The notes beneath the pieces are model-generated. The model did not search any database. It worked only from the letters and a program-made list of their open reading frames with translations, and was not told where the DNA came from. The position numbers were made by a program, and so were the translations under genes. Of a DNA stretch of 64,000 nt, positions 52,680 through 61,930 are shown one piece after another (position 1 is the first letter of the stretch; every line of letters starts with the position of its first letter). The stretch covers positions 1-64,000 of the forward strand of contig JACPOP010000014.1 of NCBI GenBank assembly GCA_016191465.1, read 5' to 3'. This DNA is from Chloroflexota bacterium (GTDB lineage: Bacteria > Chloroflexota > UBA6077 > CF-72).

Positions 52680-53543
52680 ATGGAAGACAGTGCGGACCAG
52701 CTCGTCGAGCGCCTGACGCTGCTTGGCTTTTCGCGATATGACGCGCGTGCCTACGTGGGTTTGCTCCTCCAGGGCGAGCAGACCGGCTATGCGCTGGCGA
52801 ACACCACCGGCGTGCCACAGCCCAAGATTTATGAGACGCTCCGGCGCTTGAGCGAACGAGGCGCGGTCACCCGGACCTCGGACCACCCAGCCCGCTACGT
52901 TGCGGTTCCCGCGAGCACCGTCCTGGCAGTGCTCGAGCGCGACTTTTCCGAACGGATTCGGGCCGCAAAGGACGAGGCAGCGCGGCTCCCGGTGGTACCA
53001 CACGAGGAGTCCCGGGGCCGCACTCGGGGGCTGGCGGGGCGCGATCAGGTGCTCGCCCGAGCCACCGCCGCGGTGGGTCGGGCCACGCGAAAGGTGTACC
53101 TTTCCGGCCGCTGGGACGACCTTGCACCGCTCGCGGATGCGGTCCACGAGGCGCTGGCGCGCGACGTGACGTTCGTGATCATGCACTTCGGACCGCTGCC
53201 ATTCGACGTGCCCGGTGGATCGACGTTCCGTCACGCCAGCACCGAGGGCACCCTGTACCCGTCGCACAAGGCCCACCACCTCGCCGTGGTCGCCGATTCG
53301 ACGCACGCGGTCTGGGCCGTGGCGCGCGACGGCGTGACCTGGGAGGGCATCGCGGCCGAGGACGGCGTGTTCGCCAGCGTGGTGAAGGGCTTCGTGCGCC
53401 ACGACATCATGATCCAGCGCATCTACGCGGACTTCCCCGAGCCGCTCACCGAGTTGTACGGACCTGGTCTGCTGGAGCTTGGGAACGTGGCTTCGGGCCG
53501 CGACGAGGCAATGGGCTTCGGCGACGAGGAAGCAGCGGTCTGA
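52680..53543 (+). CDS. TrmB-family transcriptional regulator
   Basis: A 287-residue regulator. The N-terminal winged helix is TrmB-type: LTLLGFSRYDARAYVGLLLQGEQTGYALANTTGVPQPKIYETLRRLSERGAV, followed by a helical coiled segment and a C-terminal effector-binding domain. TrmB proteins sense small organic ligands and are known for TACT-N-AGTA-like operators in archaea. ATG 52680 has GGGAG ten bases upstream. It sits in the middle of the catabolic island, so I take it as the likely reader of the CTAC-N4-GTAG sites; this is an inference. Confidence 0.8.
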   Translation: MEDSADQLVERLTLLGFSRYDARAYVGLLLQGEQTGYALANTTGVPQPKIYETLRRLSERGAVTRTSDHPARYVAVPASTVLAVLERDFSERIRAAKDEAARLPVVPHEESRGRTRGLAGRDQVLARATAAVGRATRKVYLSGRWDDLAPLADAVHEALARDVTFVIMHFGPLPFDVPGGSTFRHASTEGTLYPSHKAHHLAVVADSTHAVWAVARDGVTWEGIAAEDGVFASVVKGFVRHDIMIQRIYADFPEPLTELYGPGLLELGNVASGRDEAMGFGDEEAAV

Positions 53544-53574
53544 TCGAACGCGGCGGTTCGGAAGGCCCGTCAGA

Positions 53575-54483
53575 TCAGCCGACGGGCGCCCCCAACCGCG
53601 GAAAGAGGGTCCGCGCATTCCCGAACTCCACGCCCTCGCGCTCGGCCGCGCTCAAGCCATCGTATGCCTCCCACTCGGCGATCTGGCCGCCCAGGCGGTC
53701 GCCGTGGATGAAGGGAATGTCGGTGCCCCACAGGATCTGGTCCGCCGGCACGAACGCCTGGAGCGTGCGTAGGGCATGGGCGCCCATCAGGCTGGCGTTG
53801 TCGTAGTACTGGGCCTGCAGGAGCGCCGTCGCCCCGGAGTAGTGGCTCTCGATGCGCCGCGCCAGGTAGGGCGCGGCGCCCCCGCCGTGCGAGAAGATGA
53901 AGCGGATGCCGGGGTAGCGCTCGAACGCCCCGCTTTGGACCAGGTTGACGATGCAGCGGGTGGTGTCGAACCCGTACTCGATGATGCCGTCGAAGGCGTT
54001 GATGCCCCATTCCGGCGGCGTGGTGCAGTGGGCCGGATGGATGAACACCGCGGCCCGACGGCGGTGCAGCTCCTCCAGGAGCGGATCAAGCTCTGGATGG
54101 CCGGGGTACCGGTGGCCCGTGCTCGAGAACAACCCCACGCCGTCCAGGCGCAGGACGTCCAGGGCGTATGCCACCTCTCCGAGCGCGCCGTCCACGTCCG
54201 GCAACGGCAGCACGGCAAAGGCGCCGAAACGGCCTGGTGCCTGCTCCATGAGTCCAGCCTGGTACTCGTTGCAGGCGCGGGCAACCCCTCGCGGGTCGTC
54301 GGGGTAGCCGAGAAAGACGCGTGGGGTCAGCGAGGTCATCGCTACCTGGATTCCCAGCCCGTCCATCCCTTCCAGCCGGGCCTCGATCTCGGGGAACGGA
54401 ACCGGCGATGGCGTGCGGGCACTGAATTGCGGCGGGAGGACGTGGTGGTGGACGTCGATTCGTCCGCGTGCTGGCTGGCCCAT
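53575..54483 (-). CDS. Amidohydrolase-2 family protein (ACMSD-like), third of three
   Basis: A 302-residue TIM-barrel protein with the complete metal motif DVHHHVLP near 10-17, HPAHCTTPPEW near 150-160, FSHGGGAAPYL near 200-210 and GTDIPF near 255. It most resembles ACMSD- and amidohydrolase-2-type decarboxylases of aromatic acid breakdown. ATG 54483 is preceded by GGAGA; the longer frame up to 54570 would run into operator E. Divergent from the LVIVD gene. Confidence 0.85.
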   Translation of the reverse strand: MGQPARGRIDVHHHVLPPQFSARTPSPVPFPEIEARLEGMDGLGIQVAMTSLTPRVFLGYPDDPRGVARACNEYQAGLMEQAPGRFGAFAVLPLPDVDGALGEVAYALDVLRLDGVGLFSSTGHRYPGHPELDPLLEELHRRRAAVFIHPAHCTTPPEWGINAFDGIIEYGFDTTRCIVNLVQSGAFERYPGIRFIFSHGGGAAPYLARRIESHYSGATALLQAQYYDNASLMGAHALRTLQAFVPADQILWGTDIPFIHGDRLGGQIAEWEAYDGLSAAEREGVEFGNARTLFPRLGAPVG

Positions 54484-54565
54484 GGGGGTTCTCCGTTCCG
54501 GTGGTCGTTCAAGCATCGTCCAGCCGCGGCGCCGCTGGACGCGCGGTACCTGGAGCCGGACGATG

Positions 54566-54590
54566 CACACTCCTATGGTAGTGTGGCCTC
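54566..54590. promoter_or_regulatory. CTAC-N4-GTAG operator/leaderless promoter E
   Basis: CACACTCC-TATG-GTAGTGTG (54566-54585) is a near-perfect 20-base palindrome with outer arms CACACT/AGTGTG. TAGTGT (54579-54584) is followed by six bases and ATG 54591, so it probably serves as the -10 box of a leaderless transcript. It also stands in front of the divergent amidohydrolase gene. Confidence 0.7.
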
Positions 54591-55781
54591 ATGAGCACGG
54601 CGGCGCTCAAGGACGCCTGGAATCTGCGCCTGGTTGGCCACTCGGACCTCGGTGCCAACGGTGACGGCATGCACGTCAACGTGGTCGATGGCTTCGCCTA
54701 CGTCGGTCACATGGGGCACACCACCGCGGGCACGTCCATCCTCGACGTGCGGGACCCCACGAAGCCGCGCCTGATGCTGCAGCTTCCGCGTCCGCCGGGA
54801 ACGCATACCCACAAAGTGCAGGTGGTGGACGACGTCCTGCTCGTCAACAATGAGCGGAACCTGTGGGGGAAGGAGGACGCCACTACCTGGACCGCCGGGT
54901 TGACCGTGTATGACGTGACGCGGCGGGCGGAGCCTCGGCAGATCGCGTTCTTCGACACGCCCGGTACAGGCGTGCACCGCATGACGTTCTGGGAGCAGCC
55001 GTACGCGTACGTGACCGCCTCCGACCACGGGTACCTCGACCAGTTCTTGCGCATCCTGGATCTCTCCAATCCCGCGCGGCCGCACGAAGTCGGGCGCTGG
55101 TGGTTTCCCGGCCAGCACGCCGCCGGTGGCGAGACGCCAACGTGGGAGCCGATCACAACGGTCCAGTTGTCTCAGGGACAGAGCCCGCGCCCCGGTCAGA
55201 AGCGAGTCGCGCTGCACCACGCCCTCCCGCGAGGGGATCGGGCGTACTGCGGCTACTGGGACGCCGGGCTCGTGATCCTGGACATCGCCGACCGTGCTCA
55301 CCCGAGCCTCGTCAGCCACCTGGATTTTGGCGCGGAGGTCAGCGGGGCTACCCACACCGCGTTCCCGGTCCCCGGGCGGGATCTGCTTGTCGTTACGGAC
55401 GAGCAGCTCGTCAATGTCCAGGCGAAGCGCGAGGTGCGGCTGGTCGACATTGCCGAGGAACGGCGGCCGCGCGTGGTTGGGCTCTTTCCAGTGCCCAGTG
55501 GCGACTTCGGGCCGCGCTTCGGACCGCACAATGTCCACGAGATGCGACCAGGCAGCCTGGTCGACCCCAGGACGATCTACCTCACGTACTGTAGCGGCGG
55601 CTTGCGAGTCTACGACATCGCCGACCCTTCCCGCCCGGTGGAAGTGGCGTACGCGGTACCCGAGGCGCCGCCGGGCCAGACGGCCATTCACCTGAACGAT
55701 CTCACGGTGACCCCCGACGGGCTGATCTACGTCACCGATCGTTTCGGCGGTGGCCTGTACGTCTTCGAGCGGACCCGGTGA
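54591..55781 (+). CDS. LVIVD-repeat beta-propeller protein rich in conserved histidines
   Basis: A 396-residue cytoplasmic protein (no signal peptide) built of LVIVD-type repeats such as TSILDVRDPTKPRLM, TVYDVTRRAEPRQI, RILDLSNPARPHEV, LVILDIADRAHPSLV, RLVDIAEERRPRVV, RVYDIADPSRPVEV. At corresponding positions before the repeats stand histidines: GDGMHVN, THTHKVQ, GVHRM, ALHHALP, ATHTAF, PHNVHEM, AIHLND. Such a ring of His could hold a metal at the propeller centre. An enzymatic rather than a structural role is possible. Transcribed from operator E, apparently leaderless. Confidence 0.75.
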   Translation: MSTAALKDAWNLRLVGHSDLGANGDGMHVNVVDGFAYVGHMGHTTAGTSILDVRDPTKPRLMLQLPRPPGTHTHKVQVVDDVLLVNNERNLWGKEDATTWTAGLTVYDVTRRAEPRQIAFFDTPGTGVHRMTFWEQPYAYVTASDHGYLDQFLRILDLSNPARPHEVGRWWFPGQHAAGGETPTWEPITTVQLSQGQSPRPGQKRVALHHALPRGDRAYCGYWDAGLVILDIADRAHPSLVSHLDFGAEVSGATHTAFPVPGRDLLVVTDEQLVNVQAKREVRLVDIAEERRPRVVGLFPVPSGDFGPRFGPHNVHEMRPGSLVDPRTIYLTYCSGGLRVYDIADPSRPVEVAYAVPEAPPGQTAIHLNDLTVTPDGLIYVTDRFGGGLYVFERTR

Positions 55782-55857
55782 GCACCCCCCGCGTCTACGC
55801 CCGCCTTCGGTCGGGCCCGCGGGAGCTCACCGCCCATCCTTCACAGGCCATGGGTCG

Positions 55858-56460
55858 TTAGAGAAAGACTCGGCCTGGCCGCTGGCGGGCATGCTCCGCC
55901 GCGTCGGGTGGCGCGGGTGGGCTGCTGGGGCGCACGATCCCCGCCAGCGCCGATTCTGGAATAACGCCCAGCTTCAACGACTCGTAGCTCAGCGCGGCGA
56001 TCGTGCGGCTCGCCCGTGCGTAGTCATCCTCGTAGACAGCCTGGATCAGGGTTGCCAGCATGCCGCACAGTCCTTCTAGCAGCGCCAGGTGGTCCCGGTG
56101 CGAGTAGCGCTCCCAGCGGCTGGTAGGCCCGTGATCGCCCCGACGTGCCTGGTCCAGATGGTCCAGCAAGCGGGAGGCCGCCTCGGCGAAGCGACGTCGC
56201 GACTCCTCACCGAGATTGCCCAGCGATGCCGCGCCGCGGGTGCTGGCCGACCGCTCCGCCACCAGGTACGCCACGAAGACCTGCGACAGGGTGGTCTGGA
56301 CGAGCCGGCGGCTCTGGTTCTGCCACTCGGCGTACGTCTCGGAGGCGCTCGATTCAGGCGACTGGGCGAGAGCATGGGGCCGAGGCGGCGGCGTCGCCAT
56401 GCCGCGCGCGGCGAGCGAGCGCAGACGCAGAGAGAGCGGAACCGTCGTCGTCCCCTCCAT
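55858..56460 (-). CDS. Hypothetical alpha-helical protein
   Basis: A 200-residue predicted helical protein, not recognised. It contains SETYAEWQNQSRRLVQTTLSQVFVAYLVAERSAS and ESRRRFAEAASRLLDHLDQARRGDHG, amphipathic helices with a loose phasin-like look, but no clear family match. The start at ATG 56460 is preferred. Divergent from the ArsR-type regulator. Confidence 0.5.
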   Translation of the reverse strand: MEGTTTVPLSLRLRSLAARGMATPPPRPHALAQSPESSASETYAEWQNQSRRLVQTTLSQVFVAYLVAERSASTRGAASLGNLGEESRRRFAEAASRLLDHLDQARRGDHGPTSRWERYSHRDHLALLEGLCGMLATLIQAVYEDDYARASRTIAALSYESLKLGVIPESALAGIVRPSSPPAPPDAAEHARQRPGRVFL

Positions 56461-56569
56461 GGTGATGCGGCGGCAAGCATATGCTACGACAGGGCATCCG
56501 TCGAGAGGCCGGATCAGGGCGGGTAACGCCGGAGTCCGTGCCCGCCCCGCAGTGCGGGAAATCCAGGTC

Positions 56570-56598
56570 TTGACACCCGCCGCCGATGGCTGTAGTGT
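56570..56598 (+). promoter_or_regulatory. Sigma-70-type promoter of the ArsR-type regulator gene
   Basis: TTGACA (56570-56575), 17 bases, then TAGTGT (56593-56598): a textbook spacing with an island-specific -10 box. The GTAGTGTGG around it equals the right half of the CTAC-N4-GTAG operators, but no left half is present. Start codon ATG 56637 is about 32 bases downstream of the expected start of transcription. Confidence 0.7.
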
Positions 56599-56636
56599 GG
56601 CCATCGATTATTCATGTCGATCGATTGTCGGCACCG

Positions 56637-57743
56637 ATGGAGCGAACGCGCGTGAGGGAGCGCCTCGTGGCCGCGGCCACGCCCCCGCCCGATCCCTACA
56701 AGGGGATCGTCCTGGTCCAGGCGACGCCGTGCTACGACCTGCTTGTCAGCCTGCGCGCGCTGTACAACCCGCGCACCTTCGAGACCACACGCGGCTGGGC
56801 CGCGGCCACGAAGGCGAAGCTTGATCCGAGCCTGTACGAGCGGGGCAAGTTCTTCTTTCAGGGTTCGGACACGGCGCTCGGCTACGGTGCCGGGCAACTG
56901 GTCGCCGGGCTCGGCGACGCGCCCCAGCCCCAGGATCTGATCGAAGCAGTGCGCGCGGCAGATTCAGCCGACCTCGCGCTGCGCATGCTTGATACTGGCG
57001 AGACCAGCGACGAGACGCTCGCCATCTTCTCGACGTTCCTGGGCCGCACTGGCACGGCGGCCCCCACCGCATCAATTGAGGCGATCCTGCGGGAGCTGCC
57101 GGTGGAGTGGGCCCGTCGCGTCCGCCGCGTGCTCGGCGACCCAGCCGGGATCCAGGCGGAGCTCGCGGACGTGCTCGAGCTGTACCACGCGGCCATCTTT
57201 GCGCTTGAGGTGCCGCACACGGAGGACGACCTCCGTCGGGCCGCAACGATGGCGGAAGAGCTGCTGCGGGTGCTGCCCACGGCCGAGGTGATCGAGCGGC
57301 TCACGGGCGGCTACACACTGGGCGACGACCTGGCGCTCCGACAAATCGTGTTGGCGCCCTCGGTGTTCATCCACCCGTTCATGTCATCGCGGATCGACCA
57401 GACCGCGGGCCGGGCCCTCGTCATCTTTGGCGCCCGCAGCAATGCCTTCTTGCAGTACGACCCGGTGCCCATCGACCCGGAGCTGGTGCGGGCCATGAAG
57501 GCGCTCGCGGATCCCGGCCGGCTGCGTGTGCTGCGGCTGCTCGGCCGTGGCCCCATGTTTGGGGTCGAGCTGGTCGAGGCGCTCCGTCTCGCGCAGCCAA
57601 CCGTACACCACCACCTCGCGCAGCTCCGGTCAGCCGGATTGGTGCGCCAGGAACGAACGAAAGGAGGTATGCGCTACACCGTTCGACGTGACGCCGCGGG
57701 AGCCACGATCAAGGCCCTTGAGCGCCTCCTCGGGGGCGGCTGA
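56637..57743 (+). CDS. ArsR-type transcriptional regulator with large N-terminal domain
   Basis: A 368-residue regulator. A helical N-terminal domain of about 250 residues (DUF5937-like in layout) precedes a C-terminal ArsR winged helix: ALADPGRLRVLRLLGRGPMFGVELVEALRLAQPTVHHHLAQLRSAGLVRQERTKGGMRYTVR. ATG 56637 is preferred over the upstream ATG 56586, which is placed before the expected -10 box. A short palindrome CGAACGTTCG (57751-57760) just after the gene is a possible operator for the transporter genes downstream. Confidence 0.8.
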   Translation: MERTRVRERLVAAATPPPDPYKGIVLVQATPCYDLLVSLRALYNPRTFETTRGWAAATKAKLDPSLYERGKFFFQGSDTALGYGAGQLVAGLGDAPQPQDLIEAVRAADSADLALRMLDTGETSDETLAIFSTFLGRTGTAAPTASIEAILRELPVEWARRVRRVLGDPAGIQAELADVLELYHAAIFALEVPHTEDDLRRAATMAEELLRVLPTAEVIERLTGGYTLGDDLALRQIVLAPSVFIHPFMSSRIDQTAGRALVIFGARSNAFLQYDPVPIDPELVRAMKALADPGRLRVLRLLGRGPMFGVELVEALRLAQPTVHHHLAQLRSAGLVRQERTKGGMRYTVRRDAAGATIKALERLLGGG

Positions 57744-57958
57744 GCCGCCGCGAACGTTCGTTCGTCCAGCCTCGGGGATCGAGGCCCCGCCTCGGATCTA
57801 CCGATCAACCGACCCATCTCAATCTATCGCTCCATCCACCGAGCAGGGTTCGTCCGCGTGCGGAGACAGGGGAACGCCGACCGCACTGGGCAACGGGGCC
57901 AACTGGCGACCGTTGCGCTCGGCGCGTAGTGGCATTTTCAGCTCAGCAGAGGAACCTC

Positions 57959-58918
57959 ATGAACCACAACGCTCTGACCCGTCGCCCGTCGGCCCTCATT
58001 GCCGCGGGCGTGCTTGCCATTGGTCTCACCGCCTGTCAGACGGCGAGCCCGGCGGCGCCAACCGCTGCCCCGAAACCAACCACTGCCCCGGCGCCCGCCG
58101 CCACAACCGCGCCGGCGGCTCCCGCGGCCACGGCGGCCCCCGCCGCGCCGGCGGCCACGACGAGCAGTGCTCCAGCGGCCACCGGGGTCCTGGGCCAGGC
58201 CAGGTCGCGCGGGGTCCTTCGGATTTCCAATACCCAGGCCAGTCCGCCCTGGAACTTCACCGACGAGAAGAACCAGGTGGTCGGGTACGACGCCGACGTT
58301 TCGAACGAGCTCATCAAGCGCATGGGGATTCCCAAGCTGGAGTTTGTCCAGGGAACGTTCCAGACGTTCATTCCTGGCGTTCAGACGGACAAATGGGACA
58401 TCGTCATCGCCGGCCAGACGGTCACCGAGGAGCGCAAGCAGCAGGTCGATTTCTCCGCGCCTTACCAGGTGAACGGCGTGTCCATCTTCGTGAACCAGTC
58501 GAACGACGCGATCAAGGCTGAGGCGGACCTGGCAGGGAAGCGGATCGCGGTGTCGTCTGGTAGCACGCAGGAGAAGTTCGCGCGGGAGAAGATCCCGAAC
58601 GCCGAGGTGAAGACCTACGAAAACGCCACTCTGGCGCTGACGGACGTTGGCCTCGGCCGCGCCGACGCCTATATCGGCTCGCGTTTCGTGGGCGCGTACC
58701 TGGCGGACAAGAATGGGATCAAGGTCAAGGCGACTCCTGGCTTCCTGGAGCAGGAGGTGAACGCCATGTCCTTCAAGAAGGGTGAGACCGCGTTGAAGGC
58801 CGAGGTGGATAAGGCGCTCAAGTCCATGGTCGATGACGGCACGCTGGCGGCCATTTCCAAGAAGTGGCTCGGCGGCCTGGACATGGCGGAGGAGCTGAAG
58901 AAGCTGCCCAAGGCCTAG
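57959..58918 (+). CDS. Polar amino-acid ABC transporter, substrate-binding lipoprotein
   Basis: A 319-residue family 3 solute-binding protein. Signal with lipobox IGLTAC near 21-26, an Ala/Pro/Thr linker to about 75, and the SBP_bac_3 fold (RGVLRISNTQASPPWNFTDEKNQVVGYDADVSNELIKRMGI, TDKWDIVIAGQTVTEERKQQVDFSAPY, GLGRADAYIGSR). ATG 57959 follows GAGGAAC. First gene of an operon with permease, ATPase and a PLP enzyme. Ligand probably a hydrophilic amino acid or amine. Confidence 0.92.
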   Translation: MNHNALTRRPSALIAAGVLAIGLTACQTASPAAPTAAPKPTTAPAPAATTAPAAPAATAAPAAPAATTSSAPAATGVLGQARSRGVLRISNTQASPPWNFTDEKNQVVGYDADVSNELIKRMGIPKLEFVQGTFQTFIPGVQTDKWDIVIAGQTVTEERKQQVDFSAPYQVNGVSIFVNQSNDAIKAEADLAGKRIAVSSGSTQEKFAREKIPNAEVKTYENATLALTDVGLGRADAYIGSRFVGAYLADKNGIKVKATPGFLEQEVNAMSFKKGETALKAEVDKALKSMVDDGTLAAISKKWLGGLDMAEELKKLPKA

Positions 58919-58929
58919 AAAGCGCTCCA

Positions 58930-58960
58930 CCCGCGGCCGCCGTTTTCCGACGGTCGCGGG
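58930..58960 (+). terminator. Intercistronic hairpin after the binding-protein gene
   Basis: CCCGCGGCCG (58930-58939) pairs with CGGTCGCGGG (58951-58960), one G-T wobble, loop of 11 with TTTT inside. Probably slows transcription or protects the binding-protein message, as is usual when the lipoprotein is needed in excess over the permease. Confidence 0.6.
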
Positions 58961-58996
58961 CGGATCGCTCCTGCCCCGGTTGCGGCCCAGACACCT

Positions 58997-59641
58997 ATGG
59001 ACCTGCTGAATCGCGCCCTCCCGCTGCTCGGGGAGGGCCTCGTGGTGACCCTCTTCCTCGGCCTCACCGCGTTCGGGATTGGCTGTGTGGCGGGGCTCGC
59101 GCTGGCGCTGATGCGCCTCTCGAGCGCCCGACCATTGCGGACGCTTGCCATCGCCTACGTCTCGGTGTTCCGCGGCACGCCAATGCTCGTGCAGATCCTG
59201 CTGATCTACTTTGGCCTGCCCCAGTTCGGGATCATCATCGAGCCGATTCCCTCGGCAGTGCTCGCACTTTCGCTGAACGCTGCTGGCTACCTGAGCGAGA
59301 ACTTCCGGGCGGGGATCGTGGCGGTTGAGAAGGGGCAGCGGGAGGCGGCCAACGCGATTGGCATGAGCTACTGGCAGGCGCTGCGTCGCGTCATCCTGCC
59401 GCAGGCGGTGCGCATGGCCATGCCGAGTGTCGGCAACCGCTTCATCGCCCTCATGAAGGATACCTCCCTCGCCTCCGTCATCACGGTCGTCGAGCTCACG
59501 CGGGTCGCGGAGCGGGTGGGATCGGCGACTTTCCGCTACATGGAGATGTTCATGATTGTGGCTGTCGTGTACTGGATGGTGAACACCGTGCTCTCACTGG
59601 GGCAGGAGTCCCTGGAGCGTCGCATGGCGCGGGCGTACTGA
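58997..59641 (+). CDS. Amino-acid ABC transporter, permease (HisM/GlnP-like)
   Basis: A 214-residue integral membrane protein with about five helices. The EAA loop that contacts the ATPase is [21 protein letters not shown] near 115-135, and the family start [18 protein letters not shown] near 57-74. Forms a homodimer with the ATPase encoded five bases downstream. Confidence 0.92.
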   Translation: MDLLNRALPLLGEGLVVTLFLGLTAFGIGCVAGLALALMRLSSARPLRTLAIAYVSVFRGTPMLVQILLIYFGLPQFGIIIEPIPSAVLALSLNAAGYLSENFRAGIVAVEKGQREAANAIGMSYWQALRRVILPQAVRMAMPSVGNRFIALMKDTSLASVITVVELTRVAERVGSATFRYMEMFMIVAVVYWMVNTVLSLGQESLERRMARAY

Positions 59642-59646
59642 GGCCG

Positions 59647-60543
59647 ATGGCCGCGCCTGAACAGGAGCGCGTGGCAAGCGCCGCCCCGAGGGACGACTGC
59701 CAGATCCGCGTGGAGGGCGTGCGGAAGCGGTTTGGGAAGCTGGAGGTGCTCAAGGACATCAGCCTCACCGTGCGCCGCGGCGAGGTGGTGGTCATCATGG
59801 GCCCTTCCGGCTCAGGGAAGACGACGCTGATCCGATGCATGAACTTCCTGGAGGAGCCAGATGAGGGGCGCGTCTCTGTGTGCGGGCTGGAGGTGCAATG
59901 CGGGAACGAGCATCGGGGACGCAACCGCGCGCGGCGCATTCGCGACATCCGGCTACGAGCCGGGATGGTGTTCCAGCAATTCAACCTGTTCCCGCACATG
60001 ACGGCGCTGGGCAACGTCATCGAAGGTCCGATGACCGTCCGCGGGATGTCGCGCTCACAGGCGGTCACGCTGGGCGAGCGGCTGCTGGCGCGCGTGGGGC
60101 TCTCCGACAAGCGGGACGAGTATCCCTCGCGCCTGTCCGGTGGGCAGAAGCAGCGGGTGGCTATCGCCCGCTCGCTGGCAATGGAGCCGGAGGTCGTGCT
60201 CTTCGACGAGCCAACGTCTGCTCTTGACCCCGAGCTGCACGAGGAGGTGCTCCAGGCCATGCGGGAGCTGGCGCGCGAGGGCATGACGATGGTGGTGGTC
60301 ACCCACGAGGTGCGGTTCGCCCGAGAAGTGGCCGACCGCGTGCTGTTTATGGATGGCGGCGTGATCCTGGAAGAAGCGCCGCCGCGCGAGTTTTTCTCAC
60401 GGCCGAAGCATCCCCGCGCCCGCGCCTTCCTGCGCCTGGTCGAGCACGCTCCGGCTGAGGCGTCCGAAGGCCTCACGGTGGTGCCGAGCGCGGTGGGGGC
60501 GGCTGTTCCGCTCCTGCCGCCGAGCGCGGGCGGCCTGGCGTGA
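59647..60543 (+). CDS. Amino-acid ABC transporter, ATPase (GlnQ-like)
   Basis: A 298-residue ATPase: Walker [10 protein letters not shown] near 55-63, Q-loop [14 protein letters not shown], signature [15 protein letters not shown] near 163, Walker [15 protein letters not shown] near 184, H-loop [10 protein letters not shown] non-conserved extension of about 40 residues ends the protein. Its stop overlaps the start of the next gene by four bases (GTGA). Confidence 0.93.
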   Translation: MAAPEQERVASAAPRDDCQIRVEGVRKRFGKLEVLKDISLTVRRGEVVVIMGPSGSGKTTLIRCMNFLEEPDEGRVSVCGLEVQCGNEHRGRNRARRIRDIRLRAGMVFQQFNLFPHMTALGNVIEGPMTVRGMSRSQAVTLGERLLARVGLSDKRDEYPSRLSGGQKQRVAIARSLAMEPEVVLFDEPTSALDPELHEEVLQAMRELAREGMTMVVVTHEVRFAREVADRVLFMDGGVILEEAPPREFFSRPKHPRARAFLRLVEHAPAEASEGLTVVPSAVGAAVPLLPPSAGGLA

Positions 60544-61772
60544 CGTTCGTCCTTGGGCTCCGCTGCGTCCACTGCAATGCTCGCTATCCGCTGGCCCCGA
60601 TGTTCGAGGGCTGCCCAGCGTGCGCCACGGAATCGCTCGCTTCGGGGCTGACCCCTGAGTATGACTACGCCGCCATTAGGGCAGCGCTCAAGGACGGTCC
60701 CCTGGAGGAGGAGCGGGTCGCCGGGGTTTGGCGTTATCGGCGCCTGCTACCCGTGATCGACCCGGCCTACGAGCTGTCGCTAGGGGAGGGCGGGACCGCC
60801 CTGGTGCCGCTGCCGCGGATCGCGCGCGAGCTGGGCGCCGCCGAGGTCTGGCTCAAAGACGAGTCGCGCAACCCCACCTGGTCCTTCAAGGACCGCCACG
60901 CGGCGGTCACGGTGAGCAAGGCGCGAGAGCACGGGGCGACGACGCTGGTGGTCTCCACATCCGGGAACCACGGCGTGTCGGTGGCAGCGTACGCGGCTCG
61001 GGGTGGGCTTTCGTGCGTGGCCATCACCTACCCCGGCGTGTCGGAAAGTGCCCGCGTGCTCATGCAGGCGTACGGGGCGCGGCTCGCTGTGACCTCGCCA
61101 GAAGGGCGTTGGGCCATCATGCGGTCGGGGGTGAACGAGCGGGGCTGGTATCCCGCCGCGAATTACACGGACATTCCCACCAACAGCGCGTATGGCCACG
61201 AGGGCTACAAGACGATCGCCTTCGAGCTGCACGCGCAGCTCGGGGGTGTCATCCCTGACCTTGTGGCGGTGCCCGTGGCGTACGCGGAAGGCTTGTACGG
61301 CATCTGGAAAGGTTTCGACGAGCTGGTGAAGCTCGGCCGGGCGCACCAGACGCCGCGGATGCTGGCGTGCGAGCCGCTGGGCGGTGCGCTGGGTACGGCG
61401 CTCGAGCGCGGAAACGGCCCGATTGCTCGGGTGGCTCGAACGCCCACCGTGGCGCGCGGTCTGGGTGGTCCCGCGAACAGTTACATTGGCGTTGCGGCGC
61501 TGGCGGTGTCCGATGGCCTGGCCGCGCAAGCCAGCGACGCCGAGATCCTCGCGGCGCAACGCGACCTGGCCCTGGATGGGATCTTTGCCGAGCCCGCGGC
61601 CGCAGCCTCGCTGGCCGGGGTTCGTGTCGTGCATCAGCGCGGCGAGCTACCCAGGGGGCTGCGGATCGTGCTGGTGAGCACCTCCGGCGGGCTGAAGAAC
61701 CTGGAGGCGCTGAGCGGGTCGTTTCTCGAGCCGGCCGAGATCGAGCCAACGCTCGCGGCGCTGGAAGCCTGA
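60540..61772 (+). CDS. Threonine synthase-like PLP enzyme with zinc-ribbon N-terminus
   Basis: A 410-residue fold-type II PLP enzyme. A CxxC...CxxC zinc ribbon ([20 protein letters not shown] near 9-28) precedes the catalytic domain, where the PLP-binding Lys is in WSFKDRHAA near 117 and the phosphate loop is [11 protein letters not shown] near 140. It could be threonine synthase, or a lyase/ligase using a related phosphorylated amino acid. Translated with the amino-acid ATPase through a GTGA overlap, so the imported amino acid may be its substrate or product. Confidence 0.85.
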   Translation: MTFVLGLRCVHCNARYPLAPMFEGCPACATESLASGLTPEYDYAAIRAALKDGPLEEERVAGVWRYRRLLPVIDPAYELSLGEGGTALVPLPRIARELGAAEVWLKDESRNPTWSFKDRHAAVTVSKAREHGATTLVVSTSGNHGVSVAAYAARGGLSCVAITYPGVSESARVLMQAYGARLAVTSPEGRWAIMRSGVNERGWYPAANYTDIPTNSAYGHEGYKTIAFELHAQLGGVIPDLVAVPVAYAEGLYGIWKGFDELVKLGRAHQTPRMLACEPLGGALGTALERGNGPIARVARTPTVARGLGGPANSYIGVAALAVSDGLAAQASDAEILAAQRDLALDGIFAEPAAAASLAGVRVVHQRGELPRGLRIVLVSTSGGLKNLEALSGSFLEPAEIEPTLAALEA

Positions 61773-61924
61773 CGCGCTTCATATGTCCATGCACACGTCC
61801 TCCCGAGCACCGCACGGGCCGCACGCCACCGGGGCCTGGCACACCCCGACGGTGCGGCCGCTCCTCGCTGAATTGAGCCGGTTTCAGCTCCCATTGGGGC
61901 CTGGCGTGGTGGACGGAGCGCGGC

Positions 61925-61930
61925 TACAAT
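61925..61930 (+). promoter_or_regulatory. Candidate -10 box of the peptide-transporter operon
   Basis: TACAAT, 115 bases upstream of the binding-protein start, followed by CTACTACACGCGGGTAG, which recalls the CTAC...GTAG half-sites but with a 9-base spacer. No good -35 box is seen at the normal distance, so this is tentative. Confidence 0.35.
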
